Below, one piece after another: positions 25,596 to 34,375 of a DNA stretch of 64,000 bases. The position numbers were made by a program, and so were the translations under genes. The stretch lies in the NCBI RefSeq assembly GCF_024600715.1, contig NZ_CP102332.1:6014001-6078000 (forward strand), written 5' to 3'. This DNA comes from Streptomyces changanensis. GTDB taxonomy: Bacteria > Actinomycetota > Actinomycetes > Streptomycetales > Streptomycetaceae. Below the pieces are notes generated by a model. That model worked only from the letters and a program-made list of their open reading frames with translations. It had not been told where the DNA came from and searched no databases. The first letter of the stretch is position 1. Every line of letters begins with the position of its first letter.

Positions 25596-25850
25596 GGGGC
25601 GTCCTTTGTGGCGTGAGGCGTGGGTGATGGGGCGCGGCCGTAGGCGACTGGTCCGGTGCCGGGACCGCCGACACCGAGCGGCCGGAGCGCGGGAGCTGCG
25701 GCCGTGGCATTGGCTGTCGCGAGCGACAGCTGCTCTTCGGCGAACAGCCGGTGCGGGGGGACGACCGCTCTCCGTGGCAGCGGGGGCGGCCTCGGTCAGG
25801 GGGAGGTCCTGAGCGGACTGCGGCCCGCCGCCCGAGGCCGCGCCCCTGTC

Positions 25851-26405
25851 TCAACCGTGGTGTGGGGTGGCGAGGGTGCGGTCGGTGGGCTGGGCGGGCG
25901 GAGCGTTCCGTCGTGCCGGACGGGTCGAGCTGGCCGAGGTCGACTGGAGCTGGCTCTCGCCCTGCGGCGCCAGGAGGCTCCAGGCGTGGCCGAGACCGAT
26001 CAGGTGCACCGTGTCGGTGGCGCCGGCCGTGGACAGGAGTGCCTCCGTCTTTGTGGGCAGGTCGGCGGGGGCGATCCGGGCGGCGAGGGCGATGTCGGCT
26101 CTACGGGACTTTGTAGCGATTGCACGTAAGAGCAGCTTCTCGTCCGTGGTGAGCGCCGGTGCCGACCGCCCGGGATCCGGCGCCGTCGCCTCACCGCGGC
26201 CCAGCAGGGCGTGAACCATGACGGCCCGGCTCGCTCGGGGAGGCACGCCGAGGTGCTGGCGGATGTCCTTCAGGTACGCGTGGACCGTCGAGGCTGACAG
26301 CCCCTCGGCGGCGGCGATGTCCGCGTTGGAAGCGTTGCGCACGAGGTGATCGGCGACGCGGCGGAGCGAGGGGATCAGGGGGACGGTCTCGTGTATCTCG
26401 GTCAT
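25851..26405 (-). CDS. LuxR-type helix-turn-helix protein
   Basis: This is a 184-residue protein. Residues about 14-55 form a LuxR/GerE-like DNA-binding region (VADHLVRNASNADIAAAEGL followed by SASTVHAYLKDIRQHLGV). A second helical region around residue 85 (TTDEKLLLRAIATKSRRADI) looks like a repeat of the same helix-turn-helix arrangement. The tail is proline- and arginine-rich. Its ATG overlaps the upstream gene stop by 4 bases, so both regulators are co-expressed. There is no receiver or sensor domain, so the signal is unknown. Confidence 0.65.
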   Translation of the reverse strand: MTEIHETVPLIPSLRRVADHLVRNASNADIAAAEGLSASTVHAYLKDIRQHLGVPPRASRAVMVHALLGRGEATAPDPGRSAPALTTDEKLLLRAIATKSRRADIALAARIAPADLPTKTEALLSTAGATDTVHLIGLGHAWSLLAPQGESQLQSTSASSTRPARRNAPPAQPTDRTLATPHHG

Positions 26406-27343
26406 GTGGTTTCCAGGAACTTGTCAGTGGGTTCGGTGCTCTGTCGGCAGCGGTTCGGGCCGCCGCGGGGGCGGAAATCGATTCCGGCCTCGGTCAGGAG
26501 GGAGTGGACCAAGCCGTACGAGCGGCGGGCGGCCTTGACGAGGGTGGGGATGGAGGCGCCGGCCTGGTAGTGCTCCGCCAGCCACGCACCGGCGGCCTCG
26601 CGCTCGGCGGCATCGGTAAGGCGCCGTCCAGAGGCCAGGCACTCGGGCGGTGGACTCGCGAACGCGAATCCCTCCTTGGGCTCCCGATCAGCGAGTAGCT
26701 CGGGGTGCGATTCCAGAAGGGCCAGGGCCGCCAGGCCGAGCCAGGCGATGTGCCAGGGCCGGGCCCAGGCGGGGAACGGACCGGGAGCAACGGCGAGGAA
26801 CCGGGCCCGAGCGAGGACCACGCTCGGGTGCTGCGAGGTCTCACCCGGGAGCCCCCCGGACAACGTCCGCAGGATGGAGCGCAGTTGGTCCTGCTGTGTG
26901 ACGAACGCGCGGGGGGTACGGGCCTCGTGCCGGCGCCAGACCAGCAGCGCGTCCGCCGCGGCGGTCACGACCTGCTCGCGGACGAGGGCTTCCCCGTGCG
27001 GGACAGCCACGGGCGCGCTACCGCCGCGCAGGGGCGCGAGGGCGCTCGCGGCGCTCTGTCGGTCGGGGGCAATGTGGCCTTGGGCGGCGAGCTGCCGGAC
27101 GGCCTCGTCGGCGAGCGGGTAGTCGATCTCGAAGAGGCGGGCCACCAGGCCGGTCTCGGGCAGGCCGCCCTCCGCTCCGTAGACCCCGGCGCGGACTTCG
27201 TCCGCCAGCCAGCGCACGAGTACCTCGACCTGCCAATCGGCCGGCACGAGCGGATCGCGGCGGGCCCGGCGGACGGGCGGGCGGGTCGTGTGCCGGCGCA
27301 CGGCGGAGGGGGCCGGGCGGTGGTCTTGGGTGAGGTGCGTCAT
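26402..27343 (-). CDS. Helix-turn-helix regulator, GntR-like N-terminus
   Basis: This is a 313-residue protein. Residues about 40-90 (WQVEVLVRWLADEVRAGVYG, then LARLFEIDYPLADEAVRQL-type helices) resemble a GntR-like winged helix. The C-terminus has GASIPTLVKAARRSYGLVHS followed by LLTEAGIDFRPRGG, the helix-turn-helix that ends many small Streptomyces proteins. So it may bind DNA at both ends. It overlaps the GH15 gene upstream and the LuxR-type gene downstream by 4 bases each, making a four-gene coupled run with the small DUF5999 gene. Confidence 0.6.
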   Translation of the reverse strand: MTHLTQDHRPAPSAVRRHTTRPPVRRARRDPLVPADWQVEVLVRWLADEVRAGVYGAEGGLPETGLVARLFEIDYPLADEAVRQLAAQGHIAPDRQSAASALAPLRGGSAPVAVPHGEALVREQVVTAAADALLVWRRHEARTPRAFVTQQDQLRSILRTLSGGLPGETSQHPSVVLARARFLAVAPGPFPAWARPWHIAWLGLAALALLESHPELLADREPKEGFAFASPPPECLASGRRLTDAAEREAAGAWLAEHYQAGASIPTLVKAARRSYGLVHSLLTEAGIDFRPRGGPNRCRQSTEPTDKFLETT

Positions 27344-29241
27344 ACCGTGGCCGCCTTGGGGGTGATCTGGCCGTTGCTCGCTCTGCGTGCTGCAGTGACG
27401 GCCAGAACGGCCACGACGATTCCGACGAGGGAAAACGCCTGCGGGGAGTTGCCGAGCTGTCGGCTGGCGTAGGGATCCCACTCCTCGGCGAGGAGACCGA
27501 GGTCGCTGCGGATGCCCAGCAGAACGCCTAGGTGGATCTCGGCCTCGTCCACCCGGCCGATCGCGGCGAGCGCCTTGATCAGCCAGGCCAGGCAGATGAC
27601 GAAGGTCCCCTCGTCGCCGGTGAGCCCGTCGACGCCCGGCTTCTGGCCGTCGGTGCGGTAGCGCAGTAGGAACCCTCCCTGCGTGGACAGCTCGCGCTGA
27701 ACCGCCTCCACCGTGCCGATCACCCGCTTGTCCTCCGGAGGCAGGAAGCCGGAGGTCACGATCTGGAGCAGGGAGGCGTCCAGCTCCGCCGAGCCGTACG
27801 ACTGGGTGAAGGTGTTGCGCTCCTCGTCGTACCCGCGCTCACAGACCTGCTGGTGGATAGCGTCGCGCAGCTCCTGCCAACGCTCCAGGGGCCCCTCGGC
27901 GCGGCCGGCCTCGATGAGCCGGACGGCCCGGTCGACCGCGAGCCACGCCATCACCTTGGAGTGCACGAAGTGCCGGCGCGGACCTCGGACCTCCCAGATC
28001 CCCTCGTCCGGCAGCTCCCACAGCTGCTCCAGGCACGCGACCAGGTCGACGATGAGGGGGGCCACGACCGGCGTGAGCCCGGGATCATGTTCCTGCGTCG
28101 CGTACAGGGCGCTGACGATCTCGCCGTACACGTCCAACTGGAGCTGTCCGGCCGCGCCGTTCCCCGTACGCACGGGGACTGAGCCCTCGAAGCCCGGCAG
28201 CCAGCCGAGCTCGGTCTCGCGCATCTCCCTGCCGCCGTCGACCCGGTAGATCGCCTGCATGGTCTCCGGCCGGCCTGCGATCGCCGACTTCAGCCAGCCG
28301 ACCCATGCCCTGGCTTCCTCCTTGTATCCGCAGGAGAGCAGGGCCTCGACGGTCAGGGCGGAGTCGCGAGGCCAGCAGAACCGGTAATCCCACTGCCTGT
28401 TGCCGCCGATCTCTTCCGGCAGGGACGTCGTCGCCGCGGCCACGAAGGCGCCGGTCGGCTGGTACTGGAGGGCTTTCAGCGTGATCAGCGACCGCTCGAC
28501 CGCGTCCCGGTGCGGGCCCGAGTAGGTGGACTGGCCCGCCCAGGCCACCCAGAAGTCCTGGGTGGTCGTCAGCAGCCCGGCCGGGGCCGGCGTCGGCGGC
28601 GGTTCATCGTGCCCGCGCCGCCAGGACAGGACGAAGGCGACTTCCTCGCCTTCCGACACGGTGAACTCGGAAACGATGTCGGGACCGTCCACACGGCACG
28701 GGGTCTGCGTGTCGAGCCAGAGACGTCCGTCGCCCTGGTCGGCGACGGAGAGCCGGCCGGATGCGTGGACCTGCGGCCCTCCGGGGGCCTGCCTGGGCCG
28801 ACCGTAGCCGGGGCGTGCCCGCAGCGTGGACCGCATCGGCACCCGGCCGCTGACGCCTCGGACGATCCGGACCAGACGCAGGTCGTCGTCTGTGACCGCC
28901 ATGAAGTCCACGAGCTGGACGGTGCCGTCGGAAGTGATCCAGGACGACTCCACGACCAGGGTGCCGTCGATGTAGCGTCGCCGGTCAGCCGGCGCGGGCG
29001 ACTGCTCGCTCGACCTAGCGGGGCCGACACGCCAGACACCGTGCTTCTCCGTGCCCAGCAGCGCGGCGAAATGCGCCGGCGAGTCGAAGCGCGGCCAGCA
29101 CATCCAGCTGATGGTGCCGTCCCGGTCGACCAGCGCGCCCGATCGCAGGTCGGACATATAGGCGAGGTCCTCGATGCGTCCGACGCGCTGTACGGGGCGG
29201 ACGTCTTCCGCGGAGGTGCGGGGGGAGGGGATGTTGATCAT
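27340..29241 (-). CDS. Glycoside hydrolase family 15 protein (glucoamylase/trehalase-like)
   Basis: This is a 633-residue protein. The N-terminal beta-domain includes YMSDLRSGALVDRDGTISW and FDSPAHFAALL, usual for bacterial GH15 proteins. The (alpha/alpha)6 barrel has NRQWDYRFCWPRDSALTVEA at about residue 280, with the conserved WDYR-CWPRD, and the late acid region LAEEWDP at about 585. No signal peptide is visible, so it is cytoplasmic and likely acts on trehalose or alpha-glucans. A single hydrophobic helix near the C-terminus (FSLVGIVVAVLAVTAA) is odd for the family and could anchor it. It overlaps both neighbours by 4 bases. Confidence 0.85.
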   Translation of the reverse strand: MINIPSPRTSAEDVRPVQRVGRIEDLAYMSDLRSGALVDRDGTISWMCWPRFDSPAHFAALLGTEKHGVWRVGPARSSEQSPAPADRRRYIDGTLVVESSWITSDGTVQLVDFMAVTDDDLRLVRIVRGVSGRVPMRSTLRARPGYGRPRQAPGGPQVHASGRLSVADQGDGRLWLDTQTPCRVDGPDIVSEFTVSEGEEVAFVLSWRRGHDEPPPTPAPAGLLTTTQDFWVAWAGQSTYSGPHRDAVERSLITLKALQYQPTGAFVAAATTSLPEEIGGNRQWDYRFCWPRDSALTVEALLSCGYKEEARAWVGWLKSAIAGRPETMQAIYRVDGGREMRETELGWLPGFEGSVPVRTGNGAAGQLQLDVYGEIVSALYATQEHDPGLTPVVAPLIVDLVACLEQLWELPDEGIWEVRGPRRHFVHSKVMAWLAVDRAVRLIEAGRAEGPLERWQELRDAIHQQVCERGYDEERNTFTQSYGSAELDASLLQIVTSGFLPPEDKRVIGTVEAVQRELSTQGGFLLRYRTDGQKPGVDGLTGDEGTFVICLAWLIKALAAIGRVDEAEIHLGVLLGIRSDLGLLAEEWDPYASRQLGNSPQAFSLVGIVVAVLAVTAARRASNGQITPKAATV

Positions 29242-29435
29242 GCCGCCACCGCCGGCGGCAGGACGCGGTGCGGGGCGACGATCTTGCCGTCGGGGAGCAG
29301 CTCGCCGGTGTCCTCGAAGAGCAGCACCCCGTTGCACAGCAGACTCCATCCCTGCTCGGGGTGGTGGACGGTGAGGCGAGCGGCCTCACGGTCGGGGGAC
29401 ACAGCGCTCGGGCACGTCGGCCGGTGTTTGCACAT
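29238..29435 (-). CDS. DUF5999 family small protein
   Basis: This 65-residue protein begins MCKHRPTCPSAVSPDREAA and continues HPEQGWSLLCNGVLLFEDTG, the recognised DUF5999 pattern common in Streptomyces. Three cysteines (residues 2, 8 and one later) suggest a small metal-binding or redox protein. The role is unknown. The start at 29433-29435 fits the family length; the upstream open frame lacks similarity. It overlaps the GH15 start by 4 bases. Confidence 0.8.
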   Translation of the reverse strand: MCKHRPTCPSAVSPDREAARLTVHHPEQGWSLLCNGVLLFEDTGELLPDGKIVAPHRVLPPAVAA

Positions 29436-29654
29436 GAAGAAGTCCTTGGAGAAGACGGTGAAGCGGAAATGATCGCGGTAATGGGGACAGGAGCAGCAGG
29501 CGAGTGCCAGGACGATGGTCATGAAGCCGTCTGCGGGGCAGGGACTGGGCCCGCGCGTCGGCCATGCGACGCCGCCTGCCGGGATCGTGTAGCCGGTGCA
29601 CCCGGCGGAGGGGCTTGAGGCGGAAGCACCGACCGGTCGTGAGGCGATCGGCGG

Positions 29655-30086
29655 CTAGTCCTCGCACACCTCATCGAGCACGGCGAGCAGGGCCAAGGCG
29701 AAGAGCCGTAGATACTGGAGCAGTTCCATGTCCTTCGGCTGCGCTTCGTGCAGGGCACGCAGACGAGCGATGTCGGCGGCGAGGGTCGGACGCAGCGAGG
29801 CCAGGGCGAACACGTGAGGGGTGGCGCGCTGCAGCTGGACAAGGAGCCGAGCTGCGTCCTCCCGAGAGATCGGCACCGGCTCGGCGTCGCGCGGAGGCCG
29901 CCGCGGCCGGAGCAGTCGGCGGCCCGGACGTACGGCGCGATCGCCTGACGACGACGGCAGCGTGCCGTCCAGAATCTCGTTGAGGACGGAGATCAGTTCG
30001 TCATCGATGCCCTCTCGTGCCACGGACCTTGCGAGAGAACCCCGCAGCCTGATCAAGGTGGCCGAGTCACGGCGGGCGATCAGCAC
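29655..30086 (-). CDS. DUF6415-like protein
   Basis: The protein has 143 residues from the GTG at 30084-30086, which overlaps the ATPase gene by 7 bases. The sequence is helical (LIRLRGSLARSVAREGIDDE, then RLLVQLQRATPHVFALASL and a leucine-rich C-terminus) and resembles the DUF6415 group often annotated beside Streptomyces regulators. No catalytic residues stand out. It is translationally coupled to the anti-sigma-type ATPase, so a regulatory partner role is plausible. Confidence 0.5.
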   Translation of the reverse strand: MLIARRDSATLIRLRGSLARSVAREGIDDELISVLNEILDGTLPSSSGDRAVRPGRRLLRPRRPPRDAEPVPISREDAARLLVQLQRATPHVFALASLRPTLAADIARLRALHEAQPKDMELLQYLRLFALALLAVLDEVCED

Positions 30087-30529
30087 GTCGGCCCCTGCGG
30101 CTCGGTCGAGACGCGGGCCCACGTGGTGTGGTTGGTGTTGCTGGTACCCCACGCGGCGGCCAGCTTCTCCACGAGGTGAAGACCTCTGCCGTTCGTCGCC
30201 GTTTCCCTCGCGACCTTGCGTCTGGCCGGCTCCGAGCTGTTGTCGGTCACCTCGACCAGCAGCTGGCCATCGCGGTGCTCCATGCGCAGCCCCACGGCCT
30301 GAGGGCTGTCGGCTCCACCCCCGTGCTGGACGGCGTTCGTCATCAGCTCCGACACGATGAGGACCGTGTCGGCCGCCACCTCCGGGGGGATGCCGCCCCA
30401 ACGTTCCATGGCGCCGGCCGCGATCCGACGCGACATTCCGACGTACGGCGGCGCGCTGGGTAGAAAGACCTCGACGGTGTCGTGTGACGGCGAAGGCCCA
30501 GGGGTCCGGGGGAGGTGCTCATGTGCCAT
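30080..30529 (-). CDS. Anti-sigma-factor-type ATP-binding protein (GHKL)
   Basis: This 149-residue single-domain protein starts at ATG 30529 behind AGGAG. The GHKL ATPase signatures are VLIVSELMTNAVQHGG (N box), LLVEVTDNSSEPARR (G1 box, DxS) and NGRGLHLVEKLAAAWG (G2 box). Streptomyces encodes dozens of these RsbW/SpoIIAB-like proteins, which bind or phosphorylate anti-anti-sigma factors. No partner sigma or antagonist gene is adjacent. It pairs with the DUF6415-like gene. Confidence 0.8.
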   Translation of the reverse strand: MAHEHLPRTPGPSPSHDTVEVFLPSAPPYVGMSRRIAAGAMERWGGIPPEVAADTVLIVSELMTNAVQHGGGADSPQAVGLRMEHRDGQLLVEVTDNSSEPARRKVARETATNGRGLHLVEKLAAAWGTSNTNHTTWARVSTEPQGPTC

Positions 30530-30628
30530 AGGGGGCTCCTCAGGCGTACGAGGCGACGGCAGGCGTCGTCGTGAGCAGGGTCGGGACGGCTCAGCCCTCG
30601 GGCGAGGACTGATGGCCGGCGGACGGCG

Positions 30629-31125
30629 CTATTCGGTTCGCCGTGTAGCGAGCAGGGGTGCTTGCTTGCCGTAGCTGACGGTCACGGCAGCTGGAAAGGG
30701 CGGTGCGTGCGAGGCGCGCTCGGTTCCAGAGGCAAGGGCGAGTTCGTGAAGAAGCTCCGCGACGCAGTCGGCCATGGGCTGACGTGTATCCACCACGATC
30801 TTCGGATCCAGGACCCCGTTAGGGGAGTCCTCGAATGAGTTGCGACCGGCTCCGGTGGCTGCGCGCACACATCCCGGGCGTGCGTGAGTGGGTGAGCGTC
30901 GAGGACCACCGGGGCTGCGGGGCGCTGGTGGAGATTCCACACGGCAGCCTGCAGCAGCCACTCGTAGAGTCGGGCGGCCTGTTCGCGCGAAGCGGTGAGG
31001 GCCGTCGGGAACAGTACGTTCCGAAGTTGGGCGAGGTCGAGCAGGACGCCGTCGAGAGCAACCGCGAGATGCTTCGCCAGCTTCGACTTCCCCGTCCGCG
31101 GGCGACCACCGATGGCGATGATCAC
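30629..31125 (-). pseudogene. Frameshifted and shortened P-loop kinase-like gene
   Basis: The intact N-terminus has a Walker A-like IAIGGRPRTGKSKLAKHL and helix YEWLLQAAVWNLHQRP, then VVLDAHPLTHARDVCA. After this the frame changes: the zero frame gives a tail without structure ending at 30682, while the adjacent frame holds DPKIVVDTRQPMADCVAELL, the normal C-terminus of small AAA-type kinases, ending at 30629. The central lid region expected between the two is missing. So the gene has lost a segment and its frame. It is coupled (ATGA) to the second anti-sigma-type gene upstream. Confidence 0.6.
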
Positions 31126-31655
31126 CGCACCTCCATGGGGGTGCGGTGGTGGAGAGCCGTGGACTCACGGTTCGCCTCGTCTGGCCAGACGAAGAAGGCC
31201 CAGACACCCTTGCCGACGACCTCACCGTTGTGGGTGGCCGGGGCGGCGGTCCAGTGGTCTGCGATCGCGGAGACGAGCCGGAGACCTCGTCCATCCTCGA
31301 TGGTGGCGGGCCGGACGATTTGTACGGGCGGATCGGGCGAGTTGTCGGTCACCAGGATGCCGAGGGCTTCTCCAGGCTTGACGGAGAGCGCGAGCCCGAT
31401 CATCTCTGGCTCGTGCATCTCCCGTGTTCGGCCATGGAGCACTGAGTTGGTGACGAGTTCGCTGGCCACGAGGAGGACGCGGTCGGTCAGCTCATCTTCA
31501 GGGGTGAACCCACGAGCGTTGAGCTGATCCCGGAGGAAATGCCGCGACCGGGGCACGTCCTGTTCCGAGTTCGTGAGCCGGATCGCAGTCCGCTCCACCT
31601 CGACGCCGTGGATCAGAGCGGCGAGGAACCGCGTGGTTCTCCGAGTCGTCGTCAT
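31122..31655 (-). CDS. Anti-sigma-factor-type ATP-binding protein (GHKL)
   Basis: This is a 177-residue protein. The GHKL boxes are VLLVASELVTNSVLHG (N box), LGILVTDNSPDPPVQI (G1 box) and DGRGLRLVSAIADHW (G2 box). The start at ATG 31655 is preferred over a GTG two codons plus upstream. It is similar in layout to the gene at 30080 but clearly divergent, so the pair is not a recent duplication. It is divergent from the XRE/TPR regulator across about 310 bases and may be part of its signalling, though that is inferred only from position. Confidence 0.8.
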   Translation of the reverse strand: MTTTRRTTRFLAALIHGVEVERTAIRLTNSEQDVPRSRHFLRDQLNARGFTPEDELTDRVLLVASELVTNSVLHGRTREMHEPEMIGLALSVKPGEALGILVTDNSPDPPVQIVRPATIEDGRGLRLVSAIADHWTAAPATHNGEVVGKGVWAFFVWPDEANRESTALHHRTPMEVR

Positions 31656-31969
31656 TGAATGCACCCCCAATCCTGGATGGCGGGTGCCGCCGGCCGGTCT
31701 GCGGAGCGCGGTGGCGGCACCCGCGAGCTCACGGGCCAGGACCGTCAGGTGTCGTGGCCGGCGAGCGGCGTGTGTTCTCGGGGAGCCCGAGGAGGGCAAG
31801 AGTTGCCCCCGTGGACCAAGGGCGGCAACCGTGACGGTTCGCGTAAACGTGACGGGCTTGCAAGATGCTTCACGTATTTCCAATGCCGCGTTCGACAGAG
31901 CCACGTTTTCTTGACACGGAGCGCTCGACATGTCACTACGCTGGGGGCGAGTTCGAAGGGAACGACTTC
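31656..31969. promoter_or_regulatory. Divergent promoter region with a TTGACA box
   Basis: The space between the ATPase gene and the regulator holds no gene. A perfect TTGACA lies at 31911-31916, with a weak -10 candidate CACTAC 17 bases further on (31934-31939), 30 bases before the regulator's ATG. The arrangement would place the transcript start close to the ribosome site GAAGGGA. Confidence 0.4.
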
Positions 31970-33400
31970 ATGCGACGTGGTCCTGCAGCTCATGGTCCGT
32001 CCTGTGCGAAGCGGTTACGCGAGAGCGGGGCCGAACGCGGACACTCCACCGACGAGATCGTCCGCACGATTCAGGCGCACTGCTCCGTCTCCCGCTTGCG
32101 CGCCCGCCGTCTGGCCAGGGGCCTCACCCTTGCCGAGGCAGCGGACCAGATCCGCGAGCTCGTCTCTGACTGGGACAGGGCCCCGCGGGTCACCGTGGAA
32201 CAGCTGCGGCTCTGGGAGACGGGAGGACATCAACCGCTCCGCACGACCGTGCTGGTACTCGCCGCCTTCTACGGTTGCTCGCCCGGTGATCTAGGTCTCG
32301 ACGAGAGCGAGGCCGTCGCCGAAGTTGTCCTCCTGGCAGAGCACCGGCATGGGCAGCGCGCCGAGGTCATCCCCACGTCCGCAGTCGGTGAGCGGATCCC
32401 GACGGCTGCCGAACACCTCTCACACAGGGTCGACGCCGCGCGGCGTGCAGTAGACCGAACCCTCGCCTCGGCGACGGTCAACTCCAGCCAGCTGGATCAC
32501 ATTGACGAGATGGTCCTCTGGGCGAGCCAGGAATACATCTCCACCTCGCCAGCCCTCATGCTCACCCGTCTTATCGACCTCCTTGCGGAGGTCGAGGGGC
32601 TGGCCGCATGTCGGCAGCCGGCCGCCGTCCAGGTCCGGCTCTCGGAGCTGACGGCGATGCTCGCCACCCTGACCGCCGACGCGCTCATGAAGCTCGGCGA
32701 CCTCACCCGGTCGCGATCTTGGTATGCCACAGCGCGTACCGCGGCGGACGACAGCGGAAACTCGGAGCTTCGAGCTCGCGTCAGGGCTCAGGCCGCGATG
32801 CTGCCCTTCTACTACGGTCCGATCGCCAACGCGGTCAATTTGTGCCGCGAGGCCCGGGTGATCAGCAGCCGAGCACGGACCAGTGCCACCCACGCCTTCG
32901 CGGCTGCAGCAGAGGCGCGGGCCTTGGCCAAGCTGGGCGCCGATGCCGAAGCCGAAACGGCATTGCGCTACGCGACGAAGGTCTTCGAACAGTTCGGCGG
33001 GACCTCGGCAGACGACGCCTTCGCCTTTCCGGAGCGCCGCTACCTGCTCTACAAAAGCGGGACGCTCACGGCTCTCGGGCACACGCGCGAAGCACGCCAG
33101 GTCCAGGAGCAGGCGCTCGTCCTCTACCAGGACAAGACAGGAATCGACCCCGCGCTCCTCCGGCTTGAAGCGGCCATCTGCTACGCGCGGGACCGCAGCC
33201 CCGACGAAGCGTGCCAGCTGGCCGGCACCACTTTCCTGCGGATGGACCCCGCCCACCGCACACCCATCGTGGAAGAACGAGCCCGTGAGGTCGTAGAGAT
33301 CCTTCCGCCGGCGATACGGACCAGCCGAGCGGCACGCGAGCTTCTTGAGATCATCGAGCTTCCGCCAGCCGGATGTGACAGGACGGGCCCTTGTCGGTAA
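31970..33400 (+). CDS. XRE-type regulator with TPR-like repeats
   Basis: This is a 476-residue protein from ATG 31970 behind GAAGGGA. Residues about 35-105 form a helix-turn-helix region (LRARRLARGLTLAEAADQIR, then VEQLRLWETGGHQPLRTTV). The rest is helical repeat: ARTAADDSGNSELRARVRAQ, ALAKLGADAEAETALRYATK, GHTREARQVQEQALVLYQDK. This architecture is common in Streptomyces regulators that sense ligands or partner proteins via TPR units. It is followed after 11 bases by the APH-like kinase gene, so the two are probably co-transcribed. Confidence 0.75.
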   Translation: MRRGPAAHGPSCAKRLRESGAERGHSTDEIVRTIQAHCSVSRLRARRLARGLTLAEAADQIRELVSDWDRAPRVTVEQLRLWETGGHQPLRTTVLVLAAFYGCSPGDLGLDESEAVAEVVLLAEHRHGQRAEVIPTSAVGERIPTAAEHLSHRVDAARRAVDRTLASATVNSSQLDHIDEMVLWASQEYISTSPALMLTRLIDLLAEVEGLAACRQPAAVQVRLSELTAMLATLTADALMKLGDLTRSRSWYATARTAADDSGNSELRARVRAQAAMLPFYYGPIANAVNLCREARVISSRARTSATHAFAAAAEARALAKLGADAEAETALRYATKVFEQFGGTSADDAFAFPERRYLLYKSGTLTALGHTREARQVQEQALVLYQDKTGIDPALLRLEAAICYARDRSPDEACQLAGTTFLRMDPAHRTPIVEERAREVVEILPPAIRTSRAARELLEIIELPPAGCDRTGPCR

Positions 33401-33411
33401 GCCTGTGCGAC

Positions 33412-34314
33412 ATGACAATCACGCCGGCCCCCGGTGGGTTCGACGAGTTCGAGATGTACCAGGTGCTGGAGCGGGCCTGTACGAAGGCTGGCCTCGACAG
33501 CCGTGATGCGCGTCTCCTGCGCGGCCACACCAACGCCGTTCTCCTGCTGGAGAAGGAACAGGTGGTGGCCAAGATCGCGCGGAAGGGAACGGACCCTGAG
33601 AGTGTTGTGCGCACAGTTGCCCTCGTACGCTGGCTCATCGAAGCAGGCTTTCCCACCGTCCCCCTTCATCCTGGCGATCAGCCGCTGATCGTCGATGGGC
33701 ACGCTGTCACCTTGTGGACCTACCTGCCGCAGCCAGAGCACCCGTTGGCGGCCGGGCAGCTGGCCGGCCCCCTGAAGGCGCTCCACGCGTTGCCCTCACC
33801 TCCGATCGCACTCGCTGAGCACGACAACATCGGTGCGATCCGCCGCTCTCTAACCGCGGTCACGTGTCTCCCAGCCGCAGCTCTCCGTTACATGGAGCAG
33901 GAGGCGGACCGACTCGAAGCGGAACTGAGGCAGGTCCGATTCACGCTTGCCCCCGGGCTGATACAAGGCGACCCACAGCACCGAAACGCGCTGCACACCA
34001 CCGACGGATCTGCGGTCCTATGCGACTGGGACACAGTGGCCCGCGGTCAGCCGGAATGGGACCTCGTCACGGTCGAAGTCCACTGTCGGCGGTTCGGTTA
34101 CGGCCAAGCGCACTACCAAGCGTTCGCGGACGCCTACGGCTGGGACGTCAAGAAAAGCGCCTACTATCCGGTTCTGCGTGATATCCGAGAGCTGCGGATG
34201 ATCACCACTAACGCCCGGAAAGTTAGACATGCTCCCGGATCTTTGAGTGAGATCCAGCGGCGGGTCGACGGACTCAGAAGGCGGGACGGACACCTCGCCT
34301 GGAACATCCTCTAG
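33412..34314 (+). CDS. Aminoglycoside-phosphotransferase-family kinase
   Basis: This is a 300-residue protein. The catalytic loop is LIQGDPQHRNALH (about residues 181-194), where the usual His of HGD is Gln but the catalytic Asp and the metal-binding Asn remain. The second metal site is VLCDWDTVARGQPEWDLV (DWD). The N-lobe has VVAKIARKGTDPESV with the ATP-binding Lys. The family phosphorylates small molecules such as aminoglycosides, choline or nucleosides. It follows an XRE/TPR regulator closely, a frequent pairing in Streptomyces. Resistance is not implied by the sequence alone. Confidence 0.75.
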   Translation: MTITPAPGGFDEFEMYQVLERACTKAGLDSRDARLLRGHTNAVLLLEKEQVVAKIARKGTDPESVVRTVALVRWLIEAGFPTVPLHPGDQPLIVDGHAVTLWTYLPQPEHPLAAGQLAGPLKALHALPSPPIALAEHDNIGAIRRSLTAVTCLPAAALRYMEQEADRLEAELRQVRFTLAPGLIQGDPQHRNALHTTDGSAVLCDWDTVARGQPEWDLVTVEVHCRRFGYGQAHYQAFADAYGWDVKKSAYYPVLRDIRELRMITTNARKVRHAPGSLSEIQRRVDGLRRRDGHLAWNIL

Positions 34315-34375
34315 CGACCTATCCGCCTTCGATCCGGACCATTAGGGTCCATCCCGAGCCTTCCCTAGGAGACCA

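Noticed and set aside
33391..33411. Upstream TTG start for the APH-like kinase
   Set aside because: It would overlap the regulator stop and adds seven residues without similarity. The ATG at 33412 is the simpler choice.
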